Below are positions 9,464 through 18,299 of a stretch of DNA of 51,062 bases, one piece after another (the stretch's first letter is position 1; every line of letters begins with the position of its first letter). Source of the stretch: Orbus sasakiae (GTDB lineage Bacteria > Pseudomonadota > Gammaproteobacteria > Enterobacterales > Orbaceae); contig NZ_BAABHY010000002.1 of the NCBI RefSeq assembly GCF_039542345.1, forward strand, positions 1 to 51,062, written 5' to 3'. The notes below the pieces were generated by a model. The model had not been told where the DNA came from. It did not search any database and saw nothing but the letters and a program-made list of their open reading frames with translations. A program made the position numbers and the translations under genes.

Positions 9464-9540
9464 TGGTGCACCCGAAGGGATTCGAACCCCTGACCGCTCG
9501 GTTCGAAGCCGAGTGCTCTATCCAGCTGAGCTACGGATGC
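9464..9540 (-). tRNA. tRNA-Arg with anticodon TCG
   Basis: 77 nt with encoded CCA and a full cloverleaf. The anticodon loop is CTTCGAA, giving TCG (reads CGA and possibly CGG). It differs from the two neighbouring ACG genes at only five positions. One is the anticodon first base; a second pair is a compensatory change in the anticodon stem (T-A instead of C-G); another turns an acceptor pair into a G-T wobble. It is thus a diverged duplicate of the ACG tRNA. Last gene of the tRNA cluster. Confidence 0.93.
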
Positions 9541-9556
9541 AGGTATAAAATGAAAG

Positions 9557-9633
9557 TGGTGCATCCGAAGGGATTCGAACCCCTGACCGCCCGGTTCGTA
9601 GCCGGGTACTCTATCCAGCTGAGCTACGGATGC
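9557..9633 (-). tRNA. tRNA-Arg with anticodon ACG
   Basis: 77 nt including encoded CCA; anticodon loop CTACGAA gives ACG, expected to be edited to ICG by TadA and to read CGU, CGC and CGA. It is identical to the next copy at 9649-9725. The tRNA-Ser(GCT)-tRNA-Arg(ACG) cluster beside csrA and alaS is the same arrangement as the E. coli serV-argVYZQ locus. Confidence 0.97.
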
Positions 9634-9648
9634 ACTAAAAAAAGAAAA

Positions 9649-9725
9649 TGGTGCATCCGAAGGGATTCGAACCCCTGACCGCCCGGTTCGTAGCCGGGTA
9701 CTCTATCCAGCTGAGCTACGGATGC
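9649..9725 (-). tRNA. tRNA-Arg with anticodon ACG
   Basis: Second identical 77-nt tRNA-Arg(ACG) gene with encoded CCA, 15 bases from its twin and directly after tRNA-Ser in transcription order. Confidence 0.97.
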
Positions 9726-9740
9726 ACTTAAACTTAAAAA

Positions 9741-9833
9741 TGGCGGTGAGAGAGGGATTCGAACCCTCGATAGAGCTTTTGACCCTATACTCCCTTAGCA
9801 GGGGAGCGCCTTCAGCCTCTCGGCCATCTCACC
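9741..9833 (-). tRNA. tRNA-Ser with anticodon GCT
   Basis: 93 nt with a long variable arm typical of class II tRNA-Ser and an encoded CCA. The anticodon loop CTGCTAA gives GCT, reading AGC and AGU. First gene of the tRNA-Ser/tRNA-Arg cluster; its promoter is visible at 9866-9893. Confidence 0.97.
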
Positions 9834-9865
9834 GTTTCTTTATAAATACACAATGTGTGGCGCAC

Positions 9866-9893
9866 ATATTACGTTTTACAGAGAATATGTCAA
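9866..9893 (-). promoter_or_regulatory. Promoter of the tRNA-Ser/tRNA-Arg cluster
   Basis: On the minus strand, -35 TTGACA (88-93 of the 9800s), a 16-base spacer and -10 TAATAT (9866-9871), followed by the GC-rich discriminator GTGCGCC. A GC-rich discriminator is typical of stable-RNA promoters under stringent control. It lies 33 bases before the tRNA-Ser gene. Confidence 0.8.
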
Positions 9894-9938
9894 ATATTTT
9901 TTTCACTCAACACGTTTAGTTGTGTATTTACTGCCCAA

Positions 9939-10145
9939 TTAGCCCTTTTCAGGCTTGTCAGTGGTCGACATTTGCTCATCTTGATTCTGATGAATCCGAT
10001 TATAAATTTCCTCACGATGAATAGAAACATCTTTTGGTGCGTTAATTCCGATCCTGACTTGATTTCCTTTAACACCCAGTACAGTAATGACAACATCATC
10101 ACCAATAATCAGCGTTTCACCTACTCTCCGAGTTAAAATTAACAT
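9939..10145 (-). CDS. csrA: Carbon storage regulator, RNA-binding protein
   Basis: Small dimeric post-transcriptional regulator that binds GGA-containing hairpins in mRNA leaders. The 68-residue product begins MLILTRRVGETLIIGD, the family signature, and keeps the VRIGINAPKDVSIHREEIY core that forms the RNA-binding face. The last dozen residues are polar and variable, as in other family members. It lies between alaS and the tRNA-Ser gene, as in E. coli. The ATG follows AATAGGAGGTCTA, a strong ribosome binding site. Confidence 0.97.
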   Translation of the reverse strand: MLILTRRVGETLIIGDDVVITVLGVKGNQVRIGINAPKDVSIHREEIYNRIHQNQDEQMSTTDKPEKG

Positions 10146-10173
10146 TAGACCTCCTATTCTTATATGATTCAGC

Positions 10174-12807
10174 TTATATTGCTTTCAAACCGTCCGCTAA
10201 CTCTTTCTTAATAGATAATAATGCGTCAGGTAATGCAGATATGTTGCTGCCTCCTGCTTGGGCAAAGTCAGGTCGTCCACCACCTTTACCACCTACCTTT
10301 TCAGCCAACTGCGAAACTAAAATGCCAGCTTTAATTTGCGCTGTCAAATCTTTGGTCACACCAACAGCCAGACTAATTTTATCATCATTCACTGTTGCTA
10401 ACACTATAACACCTGATTTTAACTGATTTTTTAAATCATCAATCATTTCACGCAATACTTTTGCTTCAGTGTTGTCTACTTTTGCAACCAATAATTTGAC
10501 ATTATTAATGGTTTCAACTTGATTCACTAATTGTGCACTTTCTTGAGCAGCTTGAACTGATTTTAGCTGCTCAATCACTTTTTCAAGTTGTTTAGTCTGT
10601 TCTACAAGTTGAGATAGACGAGGCACCATATTCAGTTTATCAACTTTAAGCAAAGCCATCATCTCATTAAGGCGCTTGTCATCACTATGAACTAAATCTA
10701 TCGCCATTTGACCTGTCGTTGCTTCTATACGACGAACGCCTGATGCAATACTCGATTCAGACATGATTTTAAACAATCCAATATCACCCGTTCGGTTAAC
10801 ATGCGTCCCACCACAAAGTTCAATTGAAAAATCGCCCATCGTTAACACCCGCACAATATCATCATACTTTTCACCAAATAGTGCCATGGCACCTTTGCCC
10901 TTGGCTTCATCAATTGGCATCAGCTCGACTGAAACCTCGAGATTACGACGAATCTGTTGATTGACTAGATTCTCAATGTTTTGAATTTGCTCAGTGGTAA
11001 TTGACTGCATATGTGAAAAGTCAAAGCGCAGGTAACTGTCATTAACCAATGAACCTTTTTGGGCAACATGTTCACCTAAAATTTGTTGTAATGCGGCTTG
11101 CAAAAGGTGGGTTGCTGAATGGTTACGGCGAATTCGCTCACGCAATTCGCGATCAACTGCCGCTGTAATTTTATCACCAACTTTTAATGAGCCTTTTGAT
11201 AAATAACCGACATGACCAATACTTTGTCCATACTTTTGACTATCTTTTACATCAAATGCGTTGTCAGGTGACGTTAGGCGACCTTTATCACCAACTTGTC
11301 CACCTGATTCACCATAAAATGGCGTTTTATCTAAAACAATGACGGCTTCATCACCTTGGTTAACATCATCGACACGCTGACCATTTTGGAAAATAGCCAC
11401 AATCGTTGCACTTGATTCAATCGTGTTATACCCCAAAAACTCTGTTTTACCATCAAGCTTAATTGCGCTACTATAATCGATGCTAAAGCTATCCGACTCT
11501 CGTGATCGCTGCCGCTGAATTTCCATACATTGATTAAAGCCGACTTCATCAACAACAATATTTTTTTCACGACATACATCCGCAGTTAAGTCTAATGGAA
11601 AACCATAAGTATCATATAATTTAAATGCGACATCACCAGGTAGCTGATTGTTGACTACTTTACTTAATTCTTGATCAAGTAGTAATAGACCTCTTTCTAA
11701 TGTTTTTAGAAATTGCTCTTCTTCTAATTTTAATGTTTCTTCAACTAATTTTTGACTTTTAGCTAACTGGCTTGCTGCACTTTCCATAACATCGACTAAA
11801 GAAGACACCAATTTATAAAAGAAAATATCTTTAGCACCAAGCATATGCCCATGGCGCACTGCTCGTCGAATAATGCGTCGTAATACATATCCACGGCCTT
11901 CATTTGAGGGCACAACACCATCAGCAATCAAAAATGCGCATGACCGAATATGGTCTGCAATGACCCGTAATGATTTGTTTTCAAGATCAGTCACACCAAT
12001 AATTTGAGCAGTGTCTTTGATTAATCTTTTAAATACGTCGATATCATAGTTCGAATTAACATGCTGTAGCACAGCAGAAATACGTTCTAGGCCCATCCCT
12101 GTATCAACAGACGGTTTAGGTAATTTTTCCATTGTGCCATTAGGTAAACGGTTAAATTGCATAAAAACGATATTCCAAATTTCGATGAAACGATCGCCAT
12201 CTTCCTCAGGACTACCAGGAGGGCCGCCCCAAATGTGGTCACCATGGTCATAAAAAATCTCACTGCAAGGACCACAAGGCCCCGTATCGCCCATTTGCCA
12301 AAAGTTATCTGATGCATAAGGCGCACCCTTATTATCACCAATGCGAACAATACGTTCTTTAGGAATACCTATTTCGTTAGCCCAAATATCAAATGCTTCA
12401 TCATCCGTTTCATAAACTGTAACTAGCAATCTTTCTTTTGGTAAATTGTACCAGCCTTGCCCCGTCAATAATTCCCAAGCAAAATGAATGGCATCACGTT
12501 TAAAATAATCACCAAAGCTAAAGTTACCTAACATTTCAAAAAAAGTATGGTGACGGGCTGTATAGCCGACATTATCAAGGTCGTTATGTTTCCCCCCTGC
12601 TCGCACACAACGTTGAGCAGTTGTAGCACGTGTGTAGGTACGTTTGTCCATACCCAAAAATACATCTTTGAATTGATTCATACCCGCATTGGTAAATAAC
12701 AATGTTGGGTCATTATGAGGAACAAGTGAACTACTTTCGACAATTTCGTGGCCTTTACCACGAAAAAAATCAAGAAATGTTTGGCGAATTTCTGCAGTGC
12801 TTTTCAT
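10174..12807 (-). CDS. alaS: Alanine--tRNA ligase
   Basis: Charges tRNA-Ala in the cytoplasm. The 877 residues (E. coli 876) include the class II catalytic domain beginning TAEIRQTFLDFFRGKGHEIV, then the editing domain zinc site with HSATHLL and CGGTH (about residues 563-570 and 665-670). The C-Ala domain ends with the glycine-rich GGKGGGRPDFAQAGG segment. The first residues and length fit the family, so the ATG at 12807 is firm. It is followed by csrA 28 bases later, probably in one transcript. The 288 bases upstream, towards recX, hold no gene that I can see. Confidence 0.97.
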   Translation of the reverse strand: MKSTAEIRQTFLDFFRGKGHEIVESSSLVPHNDPTLLFTNAGMNQFKDVFLGMDKRTYTRATTAQRCVRAGGKHNDLDNVGYTARHHTFFEMLGNFSFGDYFKRDAIHFAWELLTGQGWYNLPKERLLVTVYETDDEAFDIWANEIGIPKERIVRIGDNKGAPYASDNFWQMGDTGPCGPCSEIFYDHGDHIWGGPPGSPEEDGDRFIEIWNIVFMQFNRLPNGTMEKLPKPSVDTGMGLERISAVLQHVNSNYDIDVFKRLIKDTAQIIGVTDLENKSLRVIADHIRSCAFLIADGVVPSNEGRGYVLRRIIRRAVRHGHMLGAKDIFFYKLVSSLVDVMESAASQLAKSQKLVEETLKLEEEQFLKTLERGLLLLDQELSKVVNNQLPGDVAFKLYDTYGFPLDLTADVCREKNIVVDEVGFNQCMEIQRQRSRESDSFSIDYSSAIKLDGKTEFLGYNTIESSATIVAIFQNGQRVDDVNQGDEAVIVLDKTPFYGESGGQVGDKGRLTSPDNAFDVKDSQKYGQSIGHVGYLSKGSLKVGDKITAAVDRELRERIRRNHSATHLLQAALQQILGEHVAQKGSLVNDSYLRFDFSHMQSITTEQIQNIENLVNQQIRRNLEVSVELMPIDEAKGKGAMALFGEKYDDIVRVLTMGDFSIELCGGTHVNRTGDIGLFKIMSESSIASGVRRIEATTGQMAIDLVHSDDKRLNEMMALLKVDKLNMVPRLSQLVEQTKQLEKVIEQLKSVQAAQESAQLVNQVETINNVKLLVAKVDNTEAKVLREMIDDLKNQLKSGVIVLATVNDDKISLAVGVTKDLTAQIKAGILVSQLAEKVGGKGGGRPDFAQAGGSNISALPDALLSIKKELADGLKAI

Positions 12808-13095
12808 GTATACTTCCGGTTATTATCCATAATTTAGTTAATATACTGTATATTACCATTCACATTCAATACCTATCACTATTGAAATCAGCGCTTTAAT
12901 TATTGGATTGCTGATTGAATCGTGTGTAATTGGGTAAATATTGCATTGAAATTATGCAATCTAATGCAACACTAACGATAAACATTGAAGCGGTATCTTG
13001 ACGTGTTTTGGCAGAAGATACTAAATGAATATACGACGTTACTTAGTATACTCGTTTGAAATTGTTTATAAATAGTTTTTAAAAAATAATAACAT

Positions 13096-13587
13096 TCAAA
13101 AAAGAGAATATATTTGTTTAATTTCGTCTTGCTGAAAGCCTCGATAAGTTAAAAATTGAAATATCTTAATCTTTTGTTGAAGATCTTTTTTATCAGAAAC
13201 ACGAAATTTTTTTTGGGTTTGTATTAAACCGACTTCAATCCAATCTATCTCACTTTGCTGAAGTTGATATTGAATTAATGAGCGGGGTAAACCCCGTTGT
13301 TTTAGTTCCATCAAAATACGATTTTGTCCATACCCTTTACGTGAGCGCATGTTAATGTACTGCTCAATATATTGTTTATCATCTAACCAATGATGGGATA
13401 GACAATGCGCAATCACGGCATCAATATGCGCATTGATACTTTGAGCTGATGACTCAACATCAGTGGATAATTTTTTTAAATAAAAAATAGAGAGTTTTTG
13501 TTTTAATTCGGTAGATGAGTGATTTCGCTGTGCAAGTAATTGCACAGCTTTATTCAGAAAGGTTTGATATAAAGGCTTAGATTCCAT
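13096..13587 (-). CDS. recX: Regulatory protein RecX
   Basis: Modulates RecA filaments; the family binds RecA and limits its recombinase and coprotease activities. The product shows the three-helix repeats of the family, e.g. LLAQRNHSSTELKQKL, YINMRSRKGYGQNRILMELKQRG and FQFLTYRGFQQDEIKQI-type segments. The open frame extends to 13620, which would overlap recA by 44 bases. I prefer the last of three consecutive ATGs (MESKPLYQ, start at 13587), giving 163 residues and an 11-base overlap. No strong ribosome binding site precedes any of the candidate starts, so translation is probably coupled to recA. Confidence 0.85.
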   Translation of the reverse strand: MESKPLYQTFLNKAVQLLAQRNHSSTELKQKLSIFYLKKLSTDVESSAQSINAHIDAVIAHCLSHHWLDDKQYIEQYINMRSRKGYGQNRILMELKQRGLPRSLIQYQLQQSEIDWIEVGLIQTQKKFRVSDKKDLQQKIKIFQFLTYRGFQQDEIKQIYSLF

Positions 13588-14620
13588 CATCATCAGTTGC
13601 AGAATTATCATCTTCTCCACTAAAGCTTGCTGGATTGCTTAATAATAATTCTCGTAATTTAGCTTCTAACTCATTTGAAATGGCTTCATGTTCTTGTAAA
13701 AACTTAATTGAATTAGCTTTACCTTGACCAATTTTTTCGCCATTATAGCTATACCATGCGCCAGCTTTGTCAACAAGTTTATGTTTAACACCTAAATCAA
13801 TAAGTTCACCATATTTTGAAATTCCGCAACCGTATAAAATTTGGAATTCCGCTTGTCTAAATGGGGCTGCAACTTTGTTTTTTACAACTTTAACGCGAGT
13901 TTCACTACCAATAACATCCTCACCTTCTTTGACTGCACCAATACGACGAATATCTAAACGAACCGAGGCATAAAACTTAAGCGCATTACCACCTGTTGTT
14001 GTTTCTGGGTTACCAAACATAACACCAATTTTCATACGAATCTGGTTAATGAATACTACCAGGCAATTGGCATTTTTGATATTCGCGGTCAATTTACGTA
14101 AGGCTTGTGACATTAAACGAGCTTGTAGCCCCATATGAGAGTCACCCATTTCGCCTTCAATTTCTGCGCGAGGCGTTAATGCCGCAACGGAGTCAACAAT
14201 CACCACATCAACGGCGCCTGAGCGAACTAATGCATCACAAATTTCAAGCGCTTGTTCACCAGTATCCGGTTGTGAGACTAACAAATCATCAACATGTACA
14301 CCTAATTTTGCAGCATAAATTGGGTCGAGTGCATGTTCAGCATCGATAAAAGCACATGTTTTGCCTTCTTTTTGTGCCTGAGCAATCACGGATAAAGTTA
14401 ATGTTGTTTTACCTGATGATTCTGGCCCAAATATTTCAACAATTCGACCCATCGGTAAACCACCAATACCGAGTGCAATATCAAGTCCTAACGAACCTGT
14501 TGATATAGCGTCGACATCAAGAGTTTGAGTATCCCCCAAACGCATGATAGATCCTTTACCAAATTGTTTTTCAATTTGACTTAAGGCTGCTGTCAGAGCA
14601 CGTTGCTTATTTTCATTCAT
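13577..14620 (-). CDS. recA: Recombinase RecA
   Basis: Forms filaments on single-stranded DNA, drives strand exchange and stimulates LexA self-cleavage. The 347-residue protein has Walker A GPESSGKTT (65-73), the VIVDSVAALTPRAEIEGEMG region and the acidic C-terminal tail (EDDNSATDDDGI). Its promoter carries a perfect-consensus SOS box between -35 and -10 (14666-14693). It overlaps recX at the 3' end, so the two are very likely cotranscribed. Confidence 0.98.
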   Translation of the reverse strand: MNENKQRALTAALSQIEKQFGKGSIMRLGDTQTLDVDAISTGSLGLDIALGIGGLPMGRIVEIFGPESSGKTTLTLSVIAQAQKEGKTCAFIDAEHALDPIYAAKLGVHVDDLLVSQPDTGEQALEICDALVRSGAVDVVIVDSVAALTPRAEIEGEMGDSHMGLQARLMSQALRKLTANIKNANCLVVFINQIRMKIGVMFGNPETTTGGNALKFYASVRLDIRRIGAVKEGEDVIGSETRVKVVKNKVAAPFRQAEFQILYGCGISKYGELIDLGVKHKLVDKAGAWYSYNGEKIGQGKANSIKFLQEHEAISNELEAKLRELLLSNPASFSGEDDNSATDDDGI

Positions 14621-14665
14621 AAATTAGGTTCCAATAAAGATTAGTCGTGATAGATAATAAAGAAC

Positions 14666-14693
14666 ATTATACTGTATAATAATACAGTATCAA
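14666..14693 (-). promoter_or_regulatory. recA promoter with LexA box filling the spacer
   Basis: On the minus strand, -35 TTGATA (14688-14693), -10 TATAAT (14666-14671) and a 16-base spacer that is exactly a LexA box, CTGT-N8-ACAG (14672-14687, CTGTATAATAATACAG on the plus strand). Repressor binding would cover the whole space between the two promoter elements. Confidence 0.93.
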
Positions 14694-14837
14694 GTGATAT
14701 TTTAATAATACGCAAAAAAATCAGATAAGGTGACCGTTATTTATTATTATGTGAGAGAAATAGCAAATGATTAAATCCGGCTGTTAGATTCATTTTAGGT
14801 ATAAAAAAATCAGCATTTAGCTGATATTTTTAGAAGT

Positions 14838-14913
14838 TGGCTCCCCCAACAGGACTTGAACCTGTGACATACGGATTAACAGTCCGCCGTTCTACCGACT
14901 GAACTATGGAGGA
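14838..14913 (-). tRNA. tRNA-Asn with anticodon GTT
   Basis: 76 nt with encoded CCA; the anticodon loop CTGTTAA gives GTT. All stems pair, including a seven-pair acceptor with one G-T wobble. It is transcribed from a separate promoter just upstream (14934-14960) and lies alone between gloC and recA. Confidence 0.97.
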
Positions 14914-14931
14914 ACCGAAAAGGTAGCGCGC

Positions 14932-14960
14932 ATATTATAGATTTATCAGCTCGCTGTCAA
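14932..14960 (-). promoter_or_regulatory. tRNA-Asn promoter
   Basis: On the minus strand, a consensus -35 TTGACA (14955-14960) precedes an A/T-rich -10: either TATAAT at 14934-14939 (15-base spacer) or TAATAT at 14932-14937 (17-base spacer). A GCGCGC discriminator follows, as is usual for stable-RNA genes. Confidence 0.75.
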
Positions 14961-14968
14961 TAACTAAA

Positions 14969-15598
14969 TTAAACTAAAAACGGATTATTAATTCGTTCAC
15001 GACCAAATGTTGATATTGGCCCGTGACCTGGAACAAAAGTGATATCATCACCTAATGGTAAAAGCTTATTTTTAATTGAGGCAATCAAATCAGCGTAATT
15101 CCCACGCGGAAAATCAGTCCGGCCAATACTATTATTAAACAGCACATCACCCACAAAAGCCAACCTGTCCTTTTGATTGATAAAAACGATATGACCCGGA
15201 GTATGACCTGGGCAATAAAGTATATCAAAAGATATCTGTCCGACTTGAACGGTTTGCCCTTCGTTTAACCAAAAATCAGGCTCGAACGCGGCACAAAAAG
15301 GAAAACCGAATTGCACACATTGATGAGGTAAATTATCTAGCAAAAATTGGTCTTCTCGTTGAGGACCATAAATGTCTATGTCGTAATAATCCGCTAATTC
15401 TTTAGCTGCTCCGACATGATCTAAATGACCATGCGTTAAAAGGATCTTACCCACGTTAACAGCTAATTTTTCAACTGTTTTTTTGAGTAAATCTGGCTCT
15501 CCACCAGGATCAATAATCGCAGCTTCTTTAGTTATATTACACCAAACAATCGAGCAATTCTCTTGAAATGGGGTAACAGGTATGATTTGGTATTGCAT
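14969..15598 (-). CDS. gloC: Metallo-beta-lactamase-fold hydrolase, GloC (YcbL) type glyoxalase II
   Basis: Short-form hydroxyacylglutathione hydrolase: releases lactate from S-lactoylglutathione in methylglyoxal detoxification. The 209 residues contain the metal motif HGHLDH (His56, His58, Asp60, His61), then CPGHTPGH, FVGDVLF and the C-terminal FVPGHGP histidine. It lacks the C-terminal domain of classical GloB, as in E. coli YcbL (215 residues). The exact substrate is inferred from the family. Confidence 0.82.
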   Translation of the reverse strand: MQYQIIPVTPFQENCSIVWCNITKEAAIIDPGGEPDLLKKTVEKLAVNVGKILLTHGHLDHVGAAKELADYYDIDIYGPQREDQFLLDNLPHQCVQFGFPFCAAFEPDFWLNEGQTVQVGQISFDILYCPGHTPGHIVFINQKDRLAFVGDVLFNNSIGRTDFPRGNYADLIASIKNKLLPLGDDITFVPGHGPISTFGRERINNPFLV

Positions 15599-15627
15599 AA
15601 TAACATCCCTTTGTTCTCTGAATCTGG

Positions 15628-17031
15628 TTATTCTTTAGCTGTTAAGTTCTTACCATCTTGTGGGTATAACCGTCTAAAAATCAAGCTCGATAAGCACGTA
15701 ATAATACCGAGTACCAAGAAACTCATTTTAAACGCATTTGCAATATCATGGTTAATCATTTCACTTTGGTAACTAAATAAACGAACTAACACGGCACCAC
15801 AAGCAATACCAAAACTAATCGCAAGTTGTTGATTAACAGCCATTAAACTATTACCACTACTTGTTAAATCAGGTGGTAAATCAGCTAAAGTGATACTGTT
15901 CATTGACGTAAATTGTAAGGAATTCGTTGCACCAAGGCAAAATAGCAATCCAGCAAAAAGTATAATCGGTGAATCTTTATTCAATAGTGACATCATTGTG
16001 ATGATGACGCCCACAATTAATGTGTTAATCATTAGCACATGACGATATCCAAAATAACGTAAAATCGGTTGTACAAACGTTTTCATCACTAATGATGCAA
16101 TGGCCATTGGCATTAGCATCAATCCAGCATGGATAGCTGAATATCCAAAGGCAACTTGTAATAACAATGGCATTAAAAATGGTGCAGCTGAAATACCTAA
16201 TCGGCTAATTAAATTACCAATAATGCCAATTCTAAATGTATGAATATTAAATAAAACAATTGGAAAAATGGGAGATGAGACTCGTTTAGCATGACCGACA
16301 TAGAGTATTAATAATACCAAACAACCGATGAATAAAATGAGTGAATAATAAATATTCATCCCCTCATTAATAAATTCGAGTGCAAGTGTTGCACTAATCA
16401 TTGCAATGGATATACATAAAACACCAACTCCATCAAATCGAGAACGTGCTCCTTTAATATTCGGCATAAATTTCCAACCTGCGACAATCCCCATCAGGCC
16501 GATTGGAATATTAATCAAAAAAATCCAATGCCAAGATGCGACTTGAACCAGATATCCACCGAGCACAGGTCCAATCACGGGCCCAATTAGCCCTGGAATG
16601 GTTGATGCATTTAATGCGGCTAAGAAATCACTGCGTTTAAATGATTTTATGAGTGCAAGTCGAGAGACTGGCACCATCATTGCCCCACCAATCCCCTGAA
16701 TAACGCGTGATATATCAAGCATAATTAATGATGATGATAATGCGCAAAGTAGTGAGCCAATGGAAAATAACAATACTGCCGCCATAAAAACATTACGTGT
16801 CCCAAAACGATCTGAAAAAAAACCACTAACAGGGATAAATAAAGCCACAGCAAGGGCATAACTAATAACTGCCGATTGCATATTTAATGGTGATTCATTA
16901 AGTTCGCTAGCAATAGAAGGTAATGCCGTATTTAAAATCGACGTATCGAGTGTTTGCATAAAAAACGCCATTGCCGCTATCCATGGCATCATTTTATACA
17001 TTAATGGTGAAATAGATTGATTATCGGTCAT
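15628..17031 (-). CDS. mdtD: MFS drug-efflux family transporter (DHA2, MdtD-like)
   Basis: Inner-membrane proton-driven exporter of the 14-helix DHA2 family. The 467-residue product closely follows the plan of MdtD: FFMQTLDTSILNTALPSIA in helix 1, the DRFGTRNVF loop between helices 2 and 3, RVIQGIGGAMMVPVSRL in helix 4, the antiporter-type GPVIGPVLGGYLV motif in helix 5 and SWHWIFLINIPIG in helix 6. In E. coli mdtD sits with mdtABC; here it stands alone, so the symbol rests on sequence resemblance only. The substrate is unknown. Confidence 0.78.
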   Translation of the reverse strand: MTDNQSISPLMYKMMPWIAAMAFFMQTLDTSILNTALPSIASELNESPLNMQSAVISYALAVALFIPVSGFFSDRFGTRNVFMAAVLLFSIGSLLCALSSSLIMLDISRVIQGIGGAMMVPVSRLALIKSFKRSDFLAALNASTIPGLIGPVIGPVLGGYLVQVASWHWIFLINIPIGLMGIVAGWKFMPNIKGARSRFDGVGVLCISIAMISATLALEFINEGMNIYYSLILFIGCLVLLILYVGHAKRVSSPIFPIVLFNIHTFRIGIIGNLISRLGISAAPFLMPLLLQVAFGYSAIHAGLMLMPMAIASLVMKTFVQPILRYFGYRHVLMINTLIVGVIITMMSLLNKDSPIILFAGLLFCLGATNSLQFTSMNSITLADLPPDLTSSGNSLMAVNQQLAISFGIACGAVLVRLFSYQSEMINHDIANAFKMSFLVLGIITCLSSLIFRRLYPQDGKNLTAKE

Positions 17032-17156
17032 GATTTTACTTCAATCATATAATAGGTATCACTATTATATTTTTGTTCTCGCTAAAATGAAATTATTGAT
17101 TTGTGATAGATAAAATCGGTTCGATTTCTAACAAAAGACTATTTATTATGGCGTCA

Positions 17157-17179
17157 TTAGCCGAAAAATTATCGGCTAA
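17157..17179. repeat. Inverted repeat downstream of panS-like gene
   Basis: An 8-base perfect inverted repeat (TTAGCCGA / TCGGCTAA) around a 7-base loop lies between the end of the panS-like gene and the divergently placed start of the MFS gene. No T run follows the stem on the minus strand, so it is not a canonical terminator. Confidence 0.4.
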
Positions 17180-17196
17180 TAACCGTCATCAAAGAT

Positions 17197-18174
17197 TTAT
17201 TTCTTTTCGATTTTTTTATTTTTTACCGGCTTACCTTGCCAATAACCGGCAAGTAATGACCCTGAAATATTATGCCAAACCGAGAATACTGCCGCAGGAA
17301 GCGCTGACAAGGCAGAGAAATAGGTCGTACCCAGTGTCGCGGCTAAAGCAGAATTTTGCATTCCGACTTCAAGAGACATCGTGCGGCATGTTGCTTCATC
17401 AAACCCAAGTAAGCGTCCGCCCCAATAACCGCCAAGTAAACCTAATCCATTATGTAATACTACAGCACAAATTACGGTGAATCCAACTTGTGCGATTTGG
17501 TCACGGCTACCTGCAACAACAATGCCCAAAATAATTAGAATACAGATCATAGATAATACAGGGAAAAACCGTTCACATTTTTTCACTAAACCAAAAAATA
17601 AGTGATGTACAATTAAGCCGGCCACAATTGGGATAAAAACAATTTTGACAATGTGTAATAACATACTCATAAAGGGAACTTCAATGCTTGTCCCAACTAA
17701 TGCTAATGTTAATAATGGTGTTACAATAATACCAACTAATGTCGAAACAGAAGAAATGGTAACAGATAAAGCCACATCACCTTTTGCCAAGTAGATCATC
17801 ACATTTGATGCCGTACCGCTTGCTACGCTGCCCACCAGTACCATCCCAACTAACAACTCAATTCTCATCGTAAATACGTGAGCAAGAATCAGCGCAGTTA
17901 TTGGCATAACAATGTAATGTAATAATGTACAGACGATCACTGCTTTTGGTCTAGTAATGACGCGTTTAAAATCATTGATACTCAATGTAACGCCCATCGT
18001 GAACATAACAAACATTAGTAATTCAGAGGTATAAGACTTTAATGGTGAAAAGGTACCAGGCAAAAAATAAGCAAAGACGGCACACAAGATAGCCCACAAT
18101 GGAAACATTCTTGTTAAGCTAATAATGGTCTGAATAAATAGTTGGCTAAATCGCTTCGACATAATAACGCTCAC
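17197..18174 (-). CDS. panS: Bile acid:sodium symporter family carrier, PanS-like
   Basis: Integral membrane carrier of the BASS family. The 325-residue protein has about ten hydrophobic segments and the conserved stretches GVTLSINDFKRV, VGSVASGTASNVMIYLAKGD (sodium-site region) and GMQNSALAATLG. Bacterial relatives PanS import 2-ketopantoate; others take up pyruvate or bile acids, so the substrate here is inferred. The long frame begins with GTG (MSVIM); an ATG at the fifth codon (18162) is an equally likely start. It ends in lysine-rich KKIEKK. Confidence 0.7.
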   Translation of the reverse strand: MSVIMSKRFSQLFIQTIISLTRMFPLWAILCAVFAYFLPGTFSPLKSYTSELLMFVMFTMGVTLSINDFKRVITRPKAVIVCTLLHYIVMPITALILAHVFTMRIELLVGMVLVGSVASGTASNVMIYLAKGDVALSVTISSVSTLVGIIVTPLLTLALVGTSIEVPFMSMLLHIVKIVFIPIVAGLIVHHLFFGLVKKCERFFPVLSMICILIILGIVVAGSRDQIAQVGFTVICAVVLHNGLGLLGGYWGGRLLGFDEATCRTMSLEVGMQNSALAATLGTTYFSALSALPAAVFSVWHNISGSLLAGYWQGKPVKNKKIEKK

Positions 18175-18299
18175 ATTTGAAATAAATCATCGCTAGTCAT
18201 AACAGCTCATCGTCGTAGTCAAAATTAACGTCAGTAAACGAGTCAACATTAATTATTTTTGATTGGTCAGTTAAGTAGCTTGATTATATTGATAATATA

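Noticed and set aside
9463..9678. Open plus-strand frame with a repeated GFEPLTARF motif
   Set aside because: It is the antisense reading of the tandem tRNA-Arg genes; the repeat is tRNA sequence, not a protein repeat.
12808..13095. Possible small gene between alaS and recX
   Set aside because: No frame with a start, ribosome binding site and reasonable length was seen; the stretch is AT-rich and probably holds the alaS promoter.
17103..17480. Plus-strand frame of 125 codons over the panS-like 3' end
   Set aside because: Antisense shadow of the panS-like gene; no ribosome binding site or recognisable motif.
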